A stretch of DNA of 64,000 nucleotides from Enterococcus haemoperoxidus ATCC BAA-382. Its GTDB lineage: Bacteria; Bacillota; Bacilli; Lactobacillales; Enterococcaceae. Under the pieces are notes generated by a model that saw nothing but the letters and a program-made list of their open reading frames with translations, was not told the origin of the DNA and ran no database searches. Below, piece after piece: positions 8,635 through 17,469 of the stretch. The translations under genes were made by a program, and so were the position numbers. The stretch is taken from NCBI RefSeq assembly GCF_000407165.1, contig NZ_KE136479.1:569464-633463 (forward strand). Reading direction: 5' to 3'. How positions within the stretch are numbered: the first letter of the stretch is position 1; each line of letters starts with the position of its first letter.

Positions 8635-9073
8635 TACACAGAATAATTTTTTAGGTTTTACCTTAATTGAATGTTTACTTGCGTTGTTTTTATTATCGAT
8701 TATTTGTATGCTTTTTTCAGCTTCAATTAAAAATGCTAGCTTGGTGACTAGCTATTTAAAAAGTGAACAGATAAAAGAATGGCATATATTTGTGATCCAA
8801 TTAGAAAACGAGTTAAAAAATTGTCGCTATGAGAAAACGCAGGCAAATAAAATTATTCTAAAAAATAAAAAGAACAGTAAAACGGTGTGGATCGAATATA
8901 AGTTAGGTAAGATTGTAAAGGTAGAAAATGGCGGTTATCAGCCACTTCTGATGGAAGTTAAACGAGCGAATTTTATAGAGGTTGATAAAGCCATTGCGAT
9001 GAAAGTGCTCTTTGAGAATAATTTGCAGGTCGAAGCAAAATGGATTATCACAAAGGAACATGAAAATGAATAA
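8600..9073 (+). CDS. comGF: Minor pseudopilin ComGF
   Basis: Minor pseudopilin of 157 residues. Prepilin motif LGFTLIEC, then a hydrophobic helix (LLALFLLSIICMLFSA), and a C-terminal globular part with the ComGF family pattern. ATG at 8600 is preceded by GGAG. It lies within the tightly overlapping comG run. Confidence 0.88.
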   Translation: MEKRALHLKKSDTQNNFLGFTLIECLLALFLLSIICMLFSASIKNASLVTSYLKSEQIKEWHIFVIQLENELKNCRYEKTQANKIILKNKKNSKTVWIEYKLGKIVKVENGGYQPLLMEVKRANFIEVDKAIAMKVLFENNLQVEAKWIITKEHENE

Positions 9074-9404
9074 GCGATACAAAGGCGGAGTTTTACTGAC
9101 GACATTACTGTTGGTCTTTTTATTTAGTTTTATTTTTATGTTAGTTTTAGAAGACTTTCAGCTGACACAGAAATTTACAAAAAATACCAAAGATTACTAT
9201 GTGGCCAAAACCATGGTAAGTATGTTTCTTTACGATATTAAGCAGGAGCAAGCATCACTTGAAAAAGAAGGACAGCAAAGATTTTCTTCTGGTATATTGG
9301 AGTACAGATATGATCAAACAACGATAAAGTTTATCATTCATATAAACCAAACCACGTATGAATTTCAAGAAGAGTATCGGGTAATGAAAAAAGAGTCATC
9401 TTGA
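9066..9404 (+). CDS. comGG: Competence protein ComGG
   Basis: Last gene of the operon, about 112 residues, with a basic N-terminus (MNKRYKGG) and one hydrophobic helix (VLLTTLLLVFLFSFIFMLVL). It lacks a classical prepilin glutamate, which is usual for ComGG. Two ATGs compete at 9060 and 9066; AAAGGA at 9052-9057 is 8 nt from the second and only 2 nt from the first, so 9066 is chosen. Confidence 0.8.
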   Translation: MNKRYKGGVLLTTLLLVFLFSFIFMLVLEDFQLTQKFTKNTKDYYVAKTMVSMFLYDIKQEQASLEKEGQQRFSSGILEYRYDQTTIKFIIHINQTTYEFQEEYRVMKKESS

Positions 9405-9591
9405 AGTAAAATAACGTCACTTGAATTTTAAAAATAAGAGTAATTGAAAATTTGTGAAACGTGTATCAAAGAAATAATAAAAATAACTAATACAGAGGTG
9501 AGTTTTTAAATGAAATTATATTAGAATCTATTTAATATTTTTGTAAAAATAAGACTAGTTCGCTGATTTACAAATATTATTAGGAAATTGA

Positions 9592-9620
9592 TTGATTATT
9601 GTCTGGTTTTTCGTTAAAAT
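9592..9620 (+). promoter_or_regulatory. Promoter of the methyltransferase-ackA unit
   Basis: TTGATT (9592-9597), a 17-bp spacer and TAAAAT (9615-9620) make a good sigma-A promoter about 50 bp before the next gene. The rest of the 267-bp gap after comGG is AT-rich and shows only a cre-like palindrome TGAAACGTGTATCA (9455-9468). Confidence 0.6.
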
Positions 9621-9671
9621 AGAACAGGTATGAAAATTGTTATATTATAGATGGAAATTGAGGTGTTTCTT

Positions 9672-10679
9672 TTGTTCCCTGAGAAAATAGAAAAGGCTTT
9701 CGGTTTAATGGAACAGGCCATCGGAATACTTAAACGATCTTTAGATACTTCTTTTTTGGATGCCTACACTGAAAATGGTGAAAATATCATTGATAATTAT
9801 CAAGTACGTGTAGTAGATGGGGTCCCCGATGAGCAGACTGTTCAAAAACTTAAAACCATTTATGACCAACTACAAGCAATCGAATTGGAACCAGAAGAAA
9901 TTAGACGTTTGTCTCAGTTGATTTTACTTAAAGGGAATAAAGCAGAGTCCTTACAGGCAAATCATCAACTAACACCGGATAGTATTGGTTTCTTGTTTGT
10001 TTATTTGATTGAACAACTTTACAGTCCTGATCAATCACTAAAAATACTGGATATTGCAACAGGGATGGGTAATCTTCTTTTGACGACGGTTCTTAACTTG
10101 AACTTAGCGAACTATACAGTTCAAGGCTTTGGTGTGGACATCGATGATACGTTACTTTCAGTTTCAGCTACCAATAATGAGTGGACACAGGCTACGATTC
10201 AACTATTCCATCAAGACGGATTGCAGGACTTACTTGTTGATCCTGTCGATGTAGCAATCAGTGACTTACCGATTGGCTATTATCCAAATGATGAAAAAGC
10301 CAAAGAGTTTGATTCAGCGGCAGATGAAGGTCACAGTTACGCTCATCACTTATTGATGGAACAAGCGATGAAATTTGTTAAACCTAATGGCTATGGACTG
10401 TTTTTGATCCCAACGAATATTTTAGAAACAGAACAGAGTTCATTTTTCAAAAACTGGCTGCAAAAAAATGTTTATCTGCAAGGGATGATTCAGTTACCAG
10501 ATGAGCTTTTCAAATCTGAACAGTCAAGAAAAAGCATTTTGTTTGTGCAAAATAAAGGTGAACATAGTGAGCAAGTAAAAGAAGTGCTTGTAGCAAAATT
10601 AGGTTCGTTAAAAGATCCTGCAAAAGTTACACAATTTTTTCAACAATTTGAGGCTTGGAAGTCTTCAAATTTAAAATAA
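9672..10679 (+). CDS. Class I SAM-dependent DNA/protein methyltransferase, YtxK-like
   Basis: N6-adenine-methylase-like protein of about 335 residues that sits between comG and ackA, as ytxK does in related Firmicutes. The SAM-binding motif I is [13 protein letters not shown] (about residues 124-136 of the longer form), and the catalytic-type tetrapeptide is DLPIGY where restriction methylases have NPPY. Its substrate is unknown. I prefer the TTG at 9672, which follows GAGGTG by six bases, to the ATG at 9651, which has no ribosome binding site. Probably cotranscribed with ackA, 25 bp downstream. Confidence 0.85.
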   Translation: MFPEKIEKAFGLMEQAIGILKRSLDTSFLDAYTENGENIIDNYQVRVVDGVPDEQTVQKLKTIYDQLQAIELEPEEIRRLSQLILLKGNKAESLQANHQLTPDSIGFLFVYLIEQLYSPDQSLKILDIATGMGNLLLTTVLNLNLANYTVQGFGVDIDDTLLSVSATNNEWTQATIQLFHQDGLQDLLVDPVDVAISDLPIGYYPNDEKAKEFDSAADEGHSYAHHLLMEQAMKFVKPNGYGLFLIPTNILETEQSSFFKNWLQKNVYLQGMIQLPDELFKSEQSRKSILFVQNKGEHSEQVKEVLVAKLGSLKDPAKVTQFFQQFEAWKSSNLK

Positions 10680-10704
10680 AACAACTGATAAAGAGGAGAG
10701 TATT

Positions 10705-11892
10705 ATGTCTAAAACAATTGCAATTAATGCTGGAAGTTCAAGTTTAAAATGGCAGCTATACCAAATGCCAAACGAAGAAGTTATCGCTAAAGGAATCGTT
10801 GAACGAATTGGTTTAAATGATTCTATCTTTACAATCAAATATGGCAATGACGAAAAATATGAAGAAATCATTGACATCAACGATCATGATGTTGCAGTTA
10901 AAATGTTATTGGATAAATTAACTGAATTAAAAATTTTGGCTTCTTATGATGAAATTACAGGTGTTGGACACCGTGTAGTTGCAGGTGGAGAAGACTTTAA
11001 AGATTCTGTAGTTATCGACGATGAAGTTTTAGCCAAAATCGAAAAATTAGCAGAACTTGCACCTTTACACAATCCAGCGAATGCAATGGGAATCAAAGCA
11101 TTCAAAAAAATCTTACCTGAAATTATCAGTGTTGCTGTTTTTGATACATCTTTCCATACAACAATGCCAAAACACAATTTCTTATACAGTATTCCAACTG
11201 AATACTATGAAAAATTTGCTGCTCGTAAATATGGTGCGCATGGAACAAGCCATAAATTTGTTGCTGAACGTGCAGCGGAAATGCTTGGCCGTCCAATCGA
11301 AGAATTAAAAATCATTACTTGTCACTTAGGTAACGGTGCGTCAATCACAGCGGTTGATGGTGGTAAATCAGTAGATACATCAATGGGCTTCACACCACTT
11401 GCAGGTGTAACAATGGGGACTCGTTCTGGAGATATTGATCCTTCTTTATTAGCTTACCTAATGGAAAAACTTGAATTGACTGATATCAAAGACATGATCG
11501 ATATTTTAAATAAAAAATCAGGTTTACTTGGTTTGACTGGTATCTCTAGTGATATGCGTGATTTAGAAGCAAACATGGATAAAGAAGCTGTTCAAGTAGC
11601 GTACGATATTTTCACAGACCGTATCCGTAAATACATTGGTAGTTATGTAACTGTATTAAACGGTGTTGATGCAATTGTCTTTACTGCTGGAATTGGTGAA
11701 AATGATTCACACGTTCGTAGTGAAGTAATCAAAGGCATGACTTGGTTCGGTTGTGAATTAGATGATGAGAAAAACAATGTTCGTGGAAAAGAATCAGTGA
11801 TTTCTACAGAGGATTCTAAAGTTAAAGTATTATTGATTCCAACTGACGAAGAATTGATGATTGCTCGTGATGTTGAGCGTCTAAGAAAATAA
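10705..11892 (+). CDS. ackA: Acetate kinase
   Basis: Makes ATP and acetate from acetyl phosphate and ADP in overflow and mixed-acid metabolism. Length 395 residues, usual. Family signatures are the N-terminal [12 protein letters not shown] and the inner [10 protein letters not shown] and [20 protein letters not shown] at 10705 follows AAAGAGGAGAG. Follows the methyltransferase in the same direction and ends in a strong bidirectional terminator. Confidence 0.97.
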   Translation: MSKTIAINAGSSSLKWQLYQMPNEEVIAKGIVERIGLNDSIFTIKYGNDEKYEEIIDINDHDVAVKMLLDKLTELKILASYDEITGVGHRVVAGGEDFKDSVVIDDEVLAKIEKLAELAPLHNPANAMGIKAFKKILPEIISVAVFDTSFHTTMPKHNFLYSIPTEYYEKFAARKYGAHGTSHKFVAERAAEMLGRPIEELKIITCHLGNGASITAVDGGKSVDTSMGFTPLAGVTMGTRSGDIDPSLLAYLMEKLELTDIKDMIDILNKKSGLLGLTGISSDMRDLEANMDKEAVQVAYDIFTDRIRKYIGSYVTVLNGVDAIVFTAGIGENDSHVRSEVIKGMTWFGCELDDEKNNVRGKESVISTEDSKVKVLLIPTDEELMIARDVERLRK

Positions 11893-11900
11893 TATTCACA

Positions 11901-11936
11901 AAAAAAGCAACTCGACAAAAATCGAGTTGCTTTTTT
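11901..11936. terminator. Bidirectional terminator between ackA and the uspA-like gene
   Basis: Arms AAAAAAGCAACTCGA (11901-11915) and TCGAGTTGCTTTTTT (11922-11936). It has A and T runs on both sides and so serves both convergent genes. Confidence 0.9.
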
Positions 11937-11946
11937 ATTTAAAAAA

Positions 11947-12423
11947 TTATTCTTCGTCTTGTTGAACTGGAATTTTATTGTCTAAATCGGTTCTGACCAC
12001 AAGTACATCACAAGCGGCGTTTCGAATAACATATTCAGAAACAGAGCCAATAAATAAACGTTCAACAGCATTTAAACCTGTTGCCCCCAACATAATCAAG
12101 TCAACTTCCTGATCTTGAGGCAGTTGTTTGGCGATCAAAGGTTTTGGAGCACCATATTCAATGACACTAGATACTTTTTCACATCCATGTTCTTTTGACT
12201 GTTTTTTGTATCCTTCAAGTGTTTGCTTGGCCATCTCTGTTGCTTGTTCAGCTAAGACACCATCAAATGAAGAAACAGATTGAAATGCTCGGGTATCAAT
12301 CACATGAGCTAATAGTAACTCTGCATCATTTCTCATAGCCACATTCATTGCTTTTTGAAAAGCTAATTCCGCTTCTGATGATCCATCAACAGCAACCATG
12401 ATTTTACGATAATTTTGTAACAT
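11947..12423 (-). CDS. Universal stress protein, UspA family
   Basis: Small cytoplasmic nucleotide-binding stress protein of 158 residues. Begins with YRKIMVAVDGSSEAELAF and ends with the ATP-binding signature GATGLNAVERLFIGSVSEYVIRN (Gly-x2-Gly-x9-Gly-Ser type). The ATG at 12423 is 8 nt from AAGGAG; a GTG at 12432 is too close to it. Single gene, convergent with ackA. Precise role unknown, as for most single-domain Usp proteins. Confidence 0.9.
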   Translation of the reverse strand: MLQNYRKIMVAVDGSSEAELAFQKAMNVAMRNDAELLLAHVIDTRAFQSVSSFDGVLAEQATEMAKQTLEGYKKQSKEHGCEKVSSVIEYGAPKPLIAKQLPQDQEVDLIMLGATGLNAVERLFIGSVSEYVIRNAACDVLVVRTDLDNKIPVQQDEE

Positions 12424-12521
12424 TGTGATCACTCCTTTTCAAATAGTTTAAAATAAATAGTTCTTTATACTCTAATTGTAGAACAAAACCGCAAAAAAGG
12501 AAAATAAAAAAGAAGATACTA

Positions 12522-12800
12522 TTATAGAATCTTCTTGGCAAACATAACACTGAAAACAGCTGAAATTACAAGCAAGCTAAAAATATAGAACAACGAGAAA
12601 AACTTTAGGTTAAAGATTCCAACCAAGATACCCATAGCAGCTAAAATCAGATAGAAAACACCAAACTGATGTAAAAACTGCTTATTTTCGTCAGGTTCAC
12701 CGTTGTGCATCAATGGTAAAAAAACAGTTGCTTTTTTTAATAAATAAATACCGATAATAACTAATAACGCTACAGATACAAAAATAAGTACGCGAATCAT
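12522..12800 (-). CDS. Small membrane protein of unknown function
   Basis: A 92-residue protein with three hydrophobic segments (IRVLIFVSVALLVIIGIYLL, GVFYLILAAMGILVGIF and FFSLFYIFSLLVISAVFSVM) and short charged loops. I do not recognise the family. The ATG at 12800 follows GGAGGT by seven bases; longer readings of the frame run back into the terminator and 6S RNA gene. No promoter is visible between that terminator and the start, so expression may depend on read-through. Confidence 0.7.
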   Translation of the reverse strand: MIRVLIFVSVALLVIIGIYLLKKATVFLPLMHNGEPDENKQFLHQFGVFYLILAAMGILVGIFNLKFFSLFYIFSLLVISAVFSVMFAKKIL

Positions 12801-12818
12801 GCATTGAACCTCCATCAA

Positions 12819-12849
12819 ATAAAAAACAATTTGCACTTCGCAAATTGTT
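12819..12849 (-). terminator. Terminator after the 6S RNA gene
   Basis: On the minus strand AACAATTTGC-GAAGT-GCAAATTGTT is followed by TTTTA. A perfect 10-bp stem, right before the ribosome binding site of the small membrane protein gene. Confidence 0.85.
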
Positions 12850-12862
12850 CGGTAATCAAAAT

Positions 12863-13064
12863 AAAAAAGGTAAAATCCGTCGATGCCGTTATTCGTCCTA
12901 TAGTATTGAACCCGCAAACAAAGCAGGTGGGTTCCACGACTGACAGCTTCGAACTACCAAATGATAAGGCATGTTACCAGCTTAGGTACCAGAAGGATCC
13001 CTAGATATCAATAAAATGTTCGGTCAACACACAAAAAAGACAACGCGTACATCACAGATTTACC
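12863..13064 (-). ncRNA. ssrS: 6S RNA (RNA polymerase regulator)
   Basis: Candidate 6S RNA, about 195 nt. The 5' end GGTAAATC (13064 downward) pairs with GATTTTACC at the 3' end (12869-12877), and the closing stem continues through GATG/CATC-type pairs. The 3' half has a hairpin GAACCCACC...GCGGGTTC followed by AACGGCATCGACGGAT, which parallels the E. coli 6S 3' part (GAACC hairpin, then GGCGGCATCTCGG). A TGCTATTAT extended -10 is 7 bases upstream of the predicted start, and a T run follows. It lies next to rarA, a known neighbourhood in Gram-positive genomes. 6S RNA mimics an open promoter and sequesters sigma-A RNA polymerase in stationary phase. Confidence 0.75.
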
Positions 13065-13070
13065 ATCTTT

Positions 13071-13080
13071 ATAATAGCAC
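13071..13080 (-). promoter_or_regulatory. Extended -10 promoter element of the 6S RNA
   Basis: Minus strand reads TGCTATTAT, an extended -10, with the predicted RNA start about 7 nt downstream. It lies between rarA and the RNA gene, so the RNA has its own promoter. Confidence 0.55.
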
Positions 13081-13125
13081 AATATAGCACAAACAGCAAT
13101 GAGGGTGCTTGAAATTGGAAGCGGA

Positions 13126-14415
13126 TTATTTTTTGTATTTATTTTCCTTTTTCCAATTTTGGATCCGCTGATACTGAAGGTTTAGTGCTTGCTCGTACTT
13201 TCCAGTATCGATTGGTTCATAATAATGAGCATTTTTTATTTTATCTGGAAGATACTGCTGATCTACCCATGCATTCTCAAAGTTGTGTGGATATTGGTAA
13301 CCAATTCCTCGGTTCAAATCTTTAGCACCAGAATAATGGCTATCGCGTAAATGATCTGGAACATCTCCAGCTTTTCCGTCGCGTATATCGGCCAAAGCAG
13401 CATCAATTGCGCTGAGAGCAGAATTAGATTTGGGTGATAGGCATAAATCAATCACAACACTGGCAAGAGGAATGCGTGCTTCGGGGAAACCAAGTTTCTC
13501 TGCAGCTTGAACAGCAGTGATTGTACGTGCAGCAGCCGGTGGATTTCCTAAACCAACATCTTCATACGCAATGACCATCAAACGGCGGCAAATAATTGGT
13601 AAGTCGCCAGCTTCAACTAACCTGCCCAGATAATGAAGCGCAGCATCAACGTCACTGCCCCGAATCGATTTTTGAAACGCAGAAATAACGTCATAATGAG
13701 CATCACCATTTTTATCGTGAGTCAAGGCTTTGCGTTGTACACATTCTTCAATGACAGAAAGAGTGATTTCAATTTTGTTATCTTCATTTTCAGGTGTTGA
13801 TTTTACAGCTAATTCTAGCCCATTTAAAGCACTACGCAAGTCACCATTCGTTGCGCGAGATAAATGCTGCAGCGCTTTTTCTTCTAAAACTACTGGAAAT
13901 TCTCCTAAACCACGTTCTGAGTCAGTCAATGCTTCTTTTACAGCTTTTTGAATATCTAATTCAGTTAATGGCTTGACTTCAAAGATTTGTGTCCGACTTC
14001 GAATGGCTGGATTGATTGTAATATATGGATTCTCCGTTGTTGCTCCAATCATAATAATTCGGCCGCTCTCAAGGTGAGGCAACAAAAAATCTTGTTTTGT
14101 TTTATCTAAACGATGGACTTCATCTAGTAATAAGATCACAGTACCGCTCATCTTTGCTTCTTCTGCGACGATTTGTAGATCTTTTTTTGTGTCAGTTGCA
14201 GCATTCAATAGGCGGAAAGCATAATTTGTAGAACCTGCAATAGCACTGGCAATACTAGTTTTTCCTGTACCTGGTGGACCGTATAAAATCATGGATGAAA
14301 GCATGCGAGCTTCGACCATTCTCCGGATGATTTTTCCAGGTCCAACAAGTTGTTGCTGACCAACTACTTCATCTAAATTACGTGGGCGCATGCGGTAAGC
14401 TAATGGTTTTTGCAT
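13126..14415 (-). CDS. rarA: Replication-associated recombination protein RarA (MgsA)
   Basis: Clamp-loader-like AAA+ ATPase that acts at stalled replication forks. Length 429 residues. Walker A GPPGTGKTS (about 45-53), Walker B VILLLDEVHR, sensor region GATTENPY, and the C-terminal MgsA tetramerisation domain with GRLVEAGDLPIICRRLMVIAYEDVG. Transcribed away from mpg. Start ATG at 14415 has an AAGGAGG box. Confidence 0.95.
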   Translation of the reverse strand: MQKPLAYRMRPRNLDEVVGQQQLVGPGKIIRRMVEARMLSSMILYGPPGTGKTSIASAIAGSTNYAFRLLNAATDTKKDLQIVAEEAKMSGTVILLLDEVHRLDKTKQDFLLPHLESGRIIMIGATTENPYITINPAIRSRTQIFEVKPLTELDIQKAVKEALTDSERGLGEFPVVLEEKALQHLSRATNGDLRSALNGLELAVKSTPENEDNKIEITLSVIEECVQRKALTHDKNGDAHYDVISAFQKSIRGSDVDAALHYLGRLVEAGDLPIICRRLMVIAYEDVGLGNPPAAARTITAVQAAEKLGFPEARIPLASVVIDLCLSPKSNSALSAIDAALADIRDGKAGDVPDHLRDSHYSGAKDLNRGIGYQYPHNFENAWVDQQYLPDKIKNAHYYEPIDTGKYEQALNLQYQRIQNWKKENKYKK

Positions 14416-14618
14416 CGTTGAACCTCCTTATTTTAAAGCTGAAAGGCTAGCTAATAAATTCTTTATCTATACATTATACCATAAAGAACATACGTTTGTG
14501 AAAGAGCCTGTTTTATTCATTAAAACAAGAGAAAAATCAGAATTTATCTTACTAATCGTTTGTTATTTCAATGGATAATAGGCTTAGATTCGTGTATGAT
14601 AGGAAGTGGTGAAAAATA

Positions 14619-15257
14619 ATGAATGACACGATAAATTTTTTTAATACAAAGTCAACAGAAGAAATTGCTCAGTTTTTATTAGGAATGTACTTAGAACATG
14701 AGACTGAATCTGGTATACTCGCAGGTTATATAGTTGATACGGAAGCTTATTTAGGTCCGGAAGACAAAGCAGCTCACAGTTATGGATTGCGTAATACGCC
14801 GCGGTTAAAAGCCATGTATGAAAAACCTGGAACGATTTATTTATATACAATGCATACGCATTTGATTTTAAATATGGTGACACAAGAAAAAGGGAACCCC
14901 CAAGGAGTCATGATTCGTGCTATCGAGCCCATTGACGGAATTGAAAAAATGGAAAAGAATCGCAAGGGACGTAAAGGAATCGAGTTGACTAATGGACCTG
15001 GAAAGCTAGTCGCGGCCTTAGGAATTGGCAGAGAATTATATGGCCAATCGATCTTTGACAGTCCATTACGGATCGTTCCAGAAAAAAGAAAAACACCAAA
15101 AAAAATCATTCCGCTTCCTCGAATTGGAATTCCTAATAAAGGAATTTGGACAGATTTGCCGTTAAGGTATGTCGTTTCAGGAAACCCTTATATCTCAAAA
15201 CAAAAAAGAAGTGATATCGATCAAAAGGCCTTTGGCTGGAAGGAAGAAAATAAATGA
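14619..15257 (+). CDS. 3-methyladenine DNA glycosylase (Mpg/AAG family)
   Basis: Base-excision repair glycosylase that removes alkylated purines. Length 212 residues. Motifs IVDTEAYLGPEDKAAHSYGLRNTPR (catalytic Glu in the ETEAY-like segment) and KPGTIYLYTMH, and later NGPGKLVAALGI, match the AAG family. ATG at 14619 with a GTGGTG upstream. The 3' end overlaps the next gene by four bases. Confidence 0.93.
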   Translation: MNDTINFFNTKSTEEIAQFLLGMYLEHETESGILAGYIVDTEAYLGPEDKAAHSYGLRNTPRLKAMYEKPGTIYLYTMHTHLILNMVTQEKGNPQGVMIRAIEPIDGIEKMEKNRKGRKGIELTNGPGKLVAALGIGRELYGQSIFDSPLRIVPEKRKTPKKIIPLPRIGIPNKGIWTDLPLRYVVSGNPYISKQKRSDIDQKAFGWKEENK

Positions 15258-15739
15258 AAAAAGAAACGATGTTAACCTATTTAGATCAACAAATTACCAA
15301 GAAAATCACAGAATATGATGTAGCTCTCGATTGGAACAGCAAAAACCATACAATTGAGGTTGTTTTTCGTTTGTTTGCTGAAAATACGGAGCATGAACAA
15401 ATCGATGATGCACAAGGAACAGTTTCAGAGGAAGAAATCATTGAATTTGAAGACGGTATTTTGTTTTATAATCCTGACAAATCTTCTTTGGCTGAGGAAG
15501 AATTTCTAGCGATCATTCCTTATGAGGGCAAAAAAGGAATTAAACAGTCTGTCCTGGATGGTTTTGTCGATTATTTAAATGATGTTTTGACAGAAGGACA
15601 AAGTGATTTGTTAGACTTTTTAACGGATGAAGGGCAAGTCGTATTTGAGTTGAAATGGTCAGAAGAAGCCTTTGAAGAAGCTGTTCAAAAGTATCAAAAA
15701 GCAGAAGGCGATACATATATCGCTTATCCAAGCTATTAA
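15254..15739 (+). CDS. DUF3013 family protein
   Basis: Acidic protein of 161 residues of the DUF3013 family known from enterococci and streptococci; function unknown. It is soluble, rich in Glu and Asp (residues 45-70 and 95-125), with no membrane segment. The ATGA overlap with mpg and the 15-bp gap to prmA place it in an operon of DNA repair and rRNA/ribosomal protein modification genes. Confidence 0.85.
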   Translation: MKKETMLTYLDQQITKKITEYDVALDWNSKNHTIEVVFRLFAENTEHEQIDDAQGTVSEEEIIEFEDGILFYNPDKSSLAEEEFLAIIPYEGKKGIKQSVLDGFVDYLNDVLTEGQSDLLDFLTDEGQVVFELKWSEEAFEEAVQKYQKAEGDTYIAYPSY

Positions 15740-15753
15740 AAAGAGGTGATCGT

Positions 15754-16701
15754 ATGAAATGGACAGAAGTAAAAGTTGAAACAGCCAGCGAAGCGGTTGA
15801 AGCAATCTCCAATATTATGATGGAAGCAGGAGCCAGTGGTGTTGCTATTGAAGATTCTTTAGACGTAGAAAATTTTCAAAGCGATCTTTACGGAGAATTA
15901 CTAGACAAAGAACAATTCACACATATCAAAGACGGTGCTTTGGTAATGGCATATTTCCCTGAAACGACTTTTTTGCCAGAGATCCTTCCTTTTATTAAAG
16001 AAAGTATTACTCGTTTACCGGAATTTGGACTTGCAATTGGTAAAAATGAAGTCAGCGTTAGTGAAGTAGCTGAAAGTGATTGGGCAACAGCCTGGAAAAA
16101 ATATTATCATCCAGTACGTGTGACCCGTTTTCTAACGATCGTTCCAAGTTGGGAAAAATATGAAGCCCAAGATGAGTTTGAAAAAATAATTACCTTGGAT
16201 CCGGGAATGGCTTTTGGGACAGGGACGCATCCAACAACGCGTTTAACATTACAAGCTTTGGAAACAGTGTTGCGTGGGGGCGAAACGCTTCTGGATGTTG
16301 GAACTGGTTCAGGTGTATTGAGTATTGCGAGTAAATATTTAGGTGCAAAAGAAATTCATGCCTATGATCTTGATGAAGTAGCTGTGACTGCGGCAAAAGA
16401 AAATATGGACATGAATCCGATCGCAAGCGATGTTCATGTTTCAGCTAATGACTTGTTGAAAGATGTAACGATTGAAGCTGATGTGATCGTAGCGAATATT
16501 TTAGCGGATATCATAACATTGATGATCGAAGATGCATGGCGTTTATTGAAAAGTGATGGAACGTTGATTGTTTCTGGAATCATTCATGAGAAAAAAGCGA
16601 TGATTATAGAAAAAATGACAGCAGCAGGTTTTCTTGTGGATCAGATTTTCCAACAAGGAGATTGGTATGCGATTATTTTAAAGAAAACAGAGGAAGAGTA
16701 A
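15754..16701 (+). CDS. prmA: Ribosomal protein L11 methyltransferase
   Basis: SAM-dependent enzyme that trimethylates ribosomal protein L11. Length 315 residues. N-terminal L11-binding domain, then TLDPGMAFGTGTHPTT and the SAM motif LLDVGTGSGVLSIASKY (about 178-195), and VANILADII in place of the NPPY motif. AAAGAGGTG precedes the start at 15754. One base separates its stop from rsmE. Confidence 0.96.
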   Translation: MKWTEVKVETASEAVEAISNIMMEAGASGVAIEDSLDVENFQSDLYGELLDKEQFTHIKDGALVMAYFPETTFLPEILPFIKESITRLPEFGLAIGKNEVSVSEVAESDWATAWKKYYHPVRVTRFLTIVPSWEKYEAQDEFEKIITLDPGMAFGTGTHPTTRLTLQALETVLRGGETLLDVGTGSGVLSIASKYLGAKEIHAYDLDEVAVTAAKENMDMNPIASDVHVSANDLLKDVTIEADVIVANILADIITLMIEDAWRLLKSDGTLIVSGIIHEKKAMIIEKMTAAGFLVDQIFQQGDWYAIILKKTEEE

Positions 16702-16702
16702 G

Positions 16703-17452
16703 ATGCAGCGTTACTTTCTAACTGAACCTTATAGTGTTAAAGAGTACTATACGATCACAGGCGATAATTATCATCATATCGTTCGAGTAATGAGGATGGA
16801 GCCTGGGCAACAAGTTTTTTTGGCGTTTAGCGATTGTTTGGCAATCATTGCTGAAATCACTGAGATTACAGAAGAGGTAGTTTGTTTAAAAGAAATTTGT
16901 AAAGAACAATCAGAAAAGGAACTACCTGTCAATGTTACGATTGCTTGTGGTTATCCTAAAGGAGATAAACTAGAGTGGGTCGTTCAAAAAGGCACTGAAC
17001 TTGGCAGCCATAAATTTATTGGATTTCCTGCTAAAGCTTCAGTTGTAAAGTGGGACCATAAAAAACTGGCAAAAAAAACAGAGCGGCTGAAAAAAATAGC
17101 GACGGAAGCTGCTGAGCAATCGCATCGCCAGTTCGCACCAGATATTGTATTATTAGAGCGAGAACAAGAGTTGTTAGATGTTTTTTCTGGTTATGACAAA
17201 GTCTTGATCGCTTACGAAGAATCTGCCAAAATTGGGGAACGCAGTCGCTTTGCAACAGCACTTTCTGGATTAGCTGTTGGAGAATCAGTTTTGATTATTT
17301 TTGGTCCAGAAGGTGGCTTTTCACCTGCTGAAGTAGATTTATTTCAGGAGTATGGCGGTATTATTTGTGGATTAGGTCCGCGTATTTTACGTGCAGAAAC
17401 AGCACCATTGTACGTTTTGAGTGCTATCAGTTATCAATTTGAATTAGTGTAA
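16703..17452 (+). CDS. rsmE: 16S rRNA m3U1498 methyltransferase
   Basis: SPOUT-class methyltransferase that methylates U1498 of 16S rRNA. Length 249 residues, with an N-terminal PUA-like part (MQRYFLTEP) and the C-terminal knot with FGPEGGFSPAEV and LGPRILRAETAPLYVLSAISY. Cotranscribed after prmA, as in many Firmicutes. Confidence 0.95.
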   Translation: MQRYFLTEPYSVKEYYTITGDNYHHIVRVMRMEPGQQVFLAFSDCLAIIAEITEITEEVVCLKEICKEQSEKELPVNVTIACGYPKGDKLEWVVQKGTELGSHKFIGFPAKASVVKWDHKKLAKKTERLKKIATEAAEQSHRQFAPDIVLLEREQELLDVFSGYDKVLIAYEESAKIGERSRFATALSGLAVGESVLIIFGPEGGFSPAEVDLFQEYGGIICGLGPRILRAETAPLYVLSAISYQFELV

Positions 17453-17469
17453 GGTATAGGGGGTAATTT

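Noticed and set aside
9455-9468. cre-like TGAAACGTGTATCA before the methyltransferase-ackA genes
   Set aside because: The central CG is displaced from the cre consensus, so CcpA binding is doubtful.
9510-9524. GAGGTG box followed by ATG and a stop after four codons (MKLY)
   Set aside because: Too short to call; may be a leader or a remnant.
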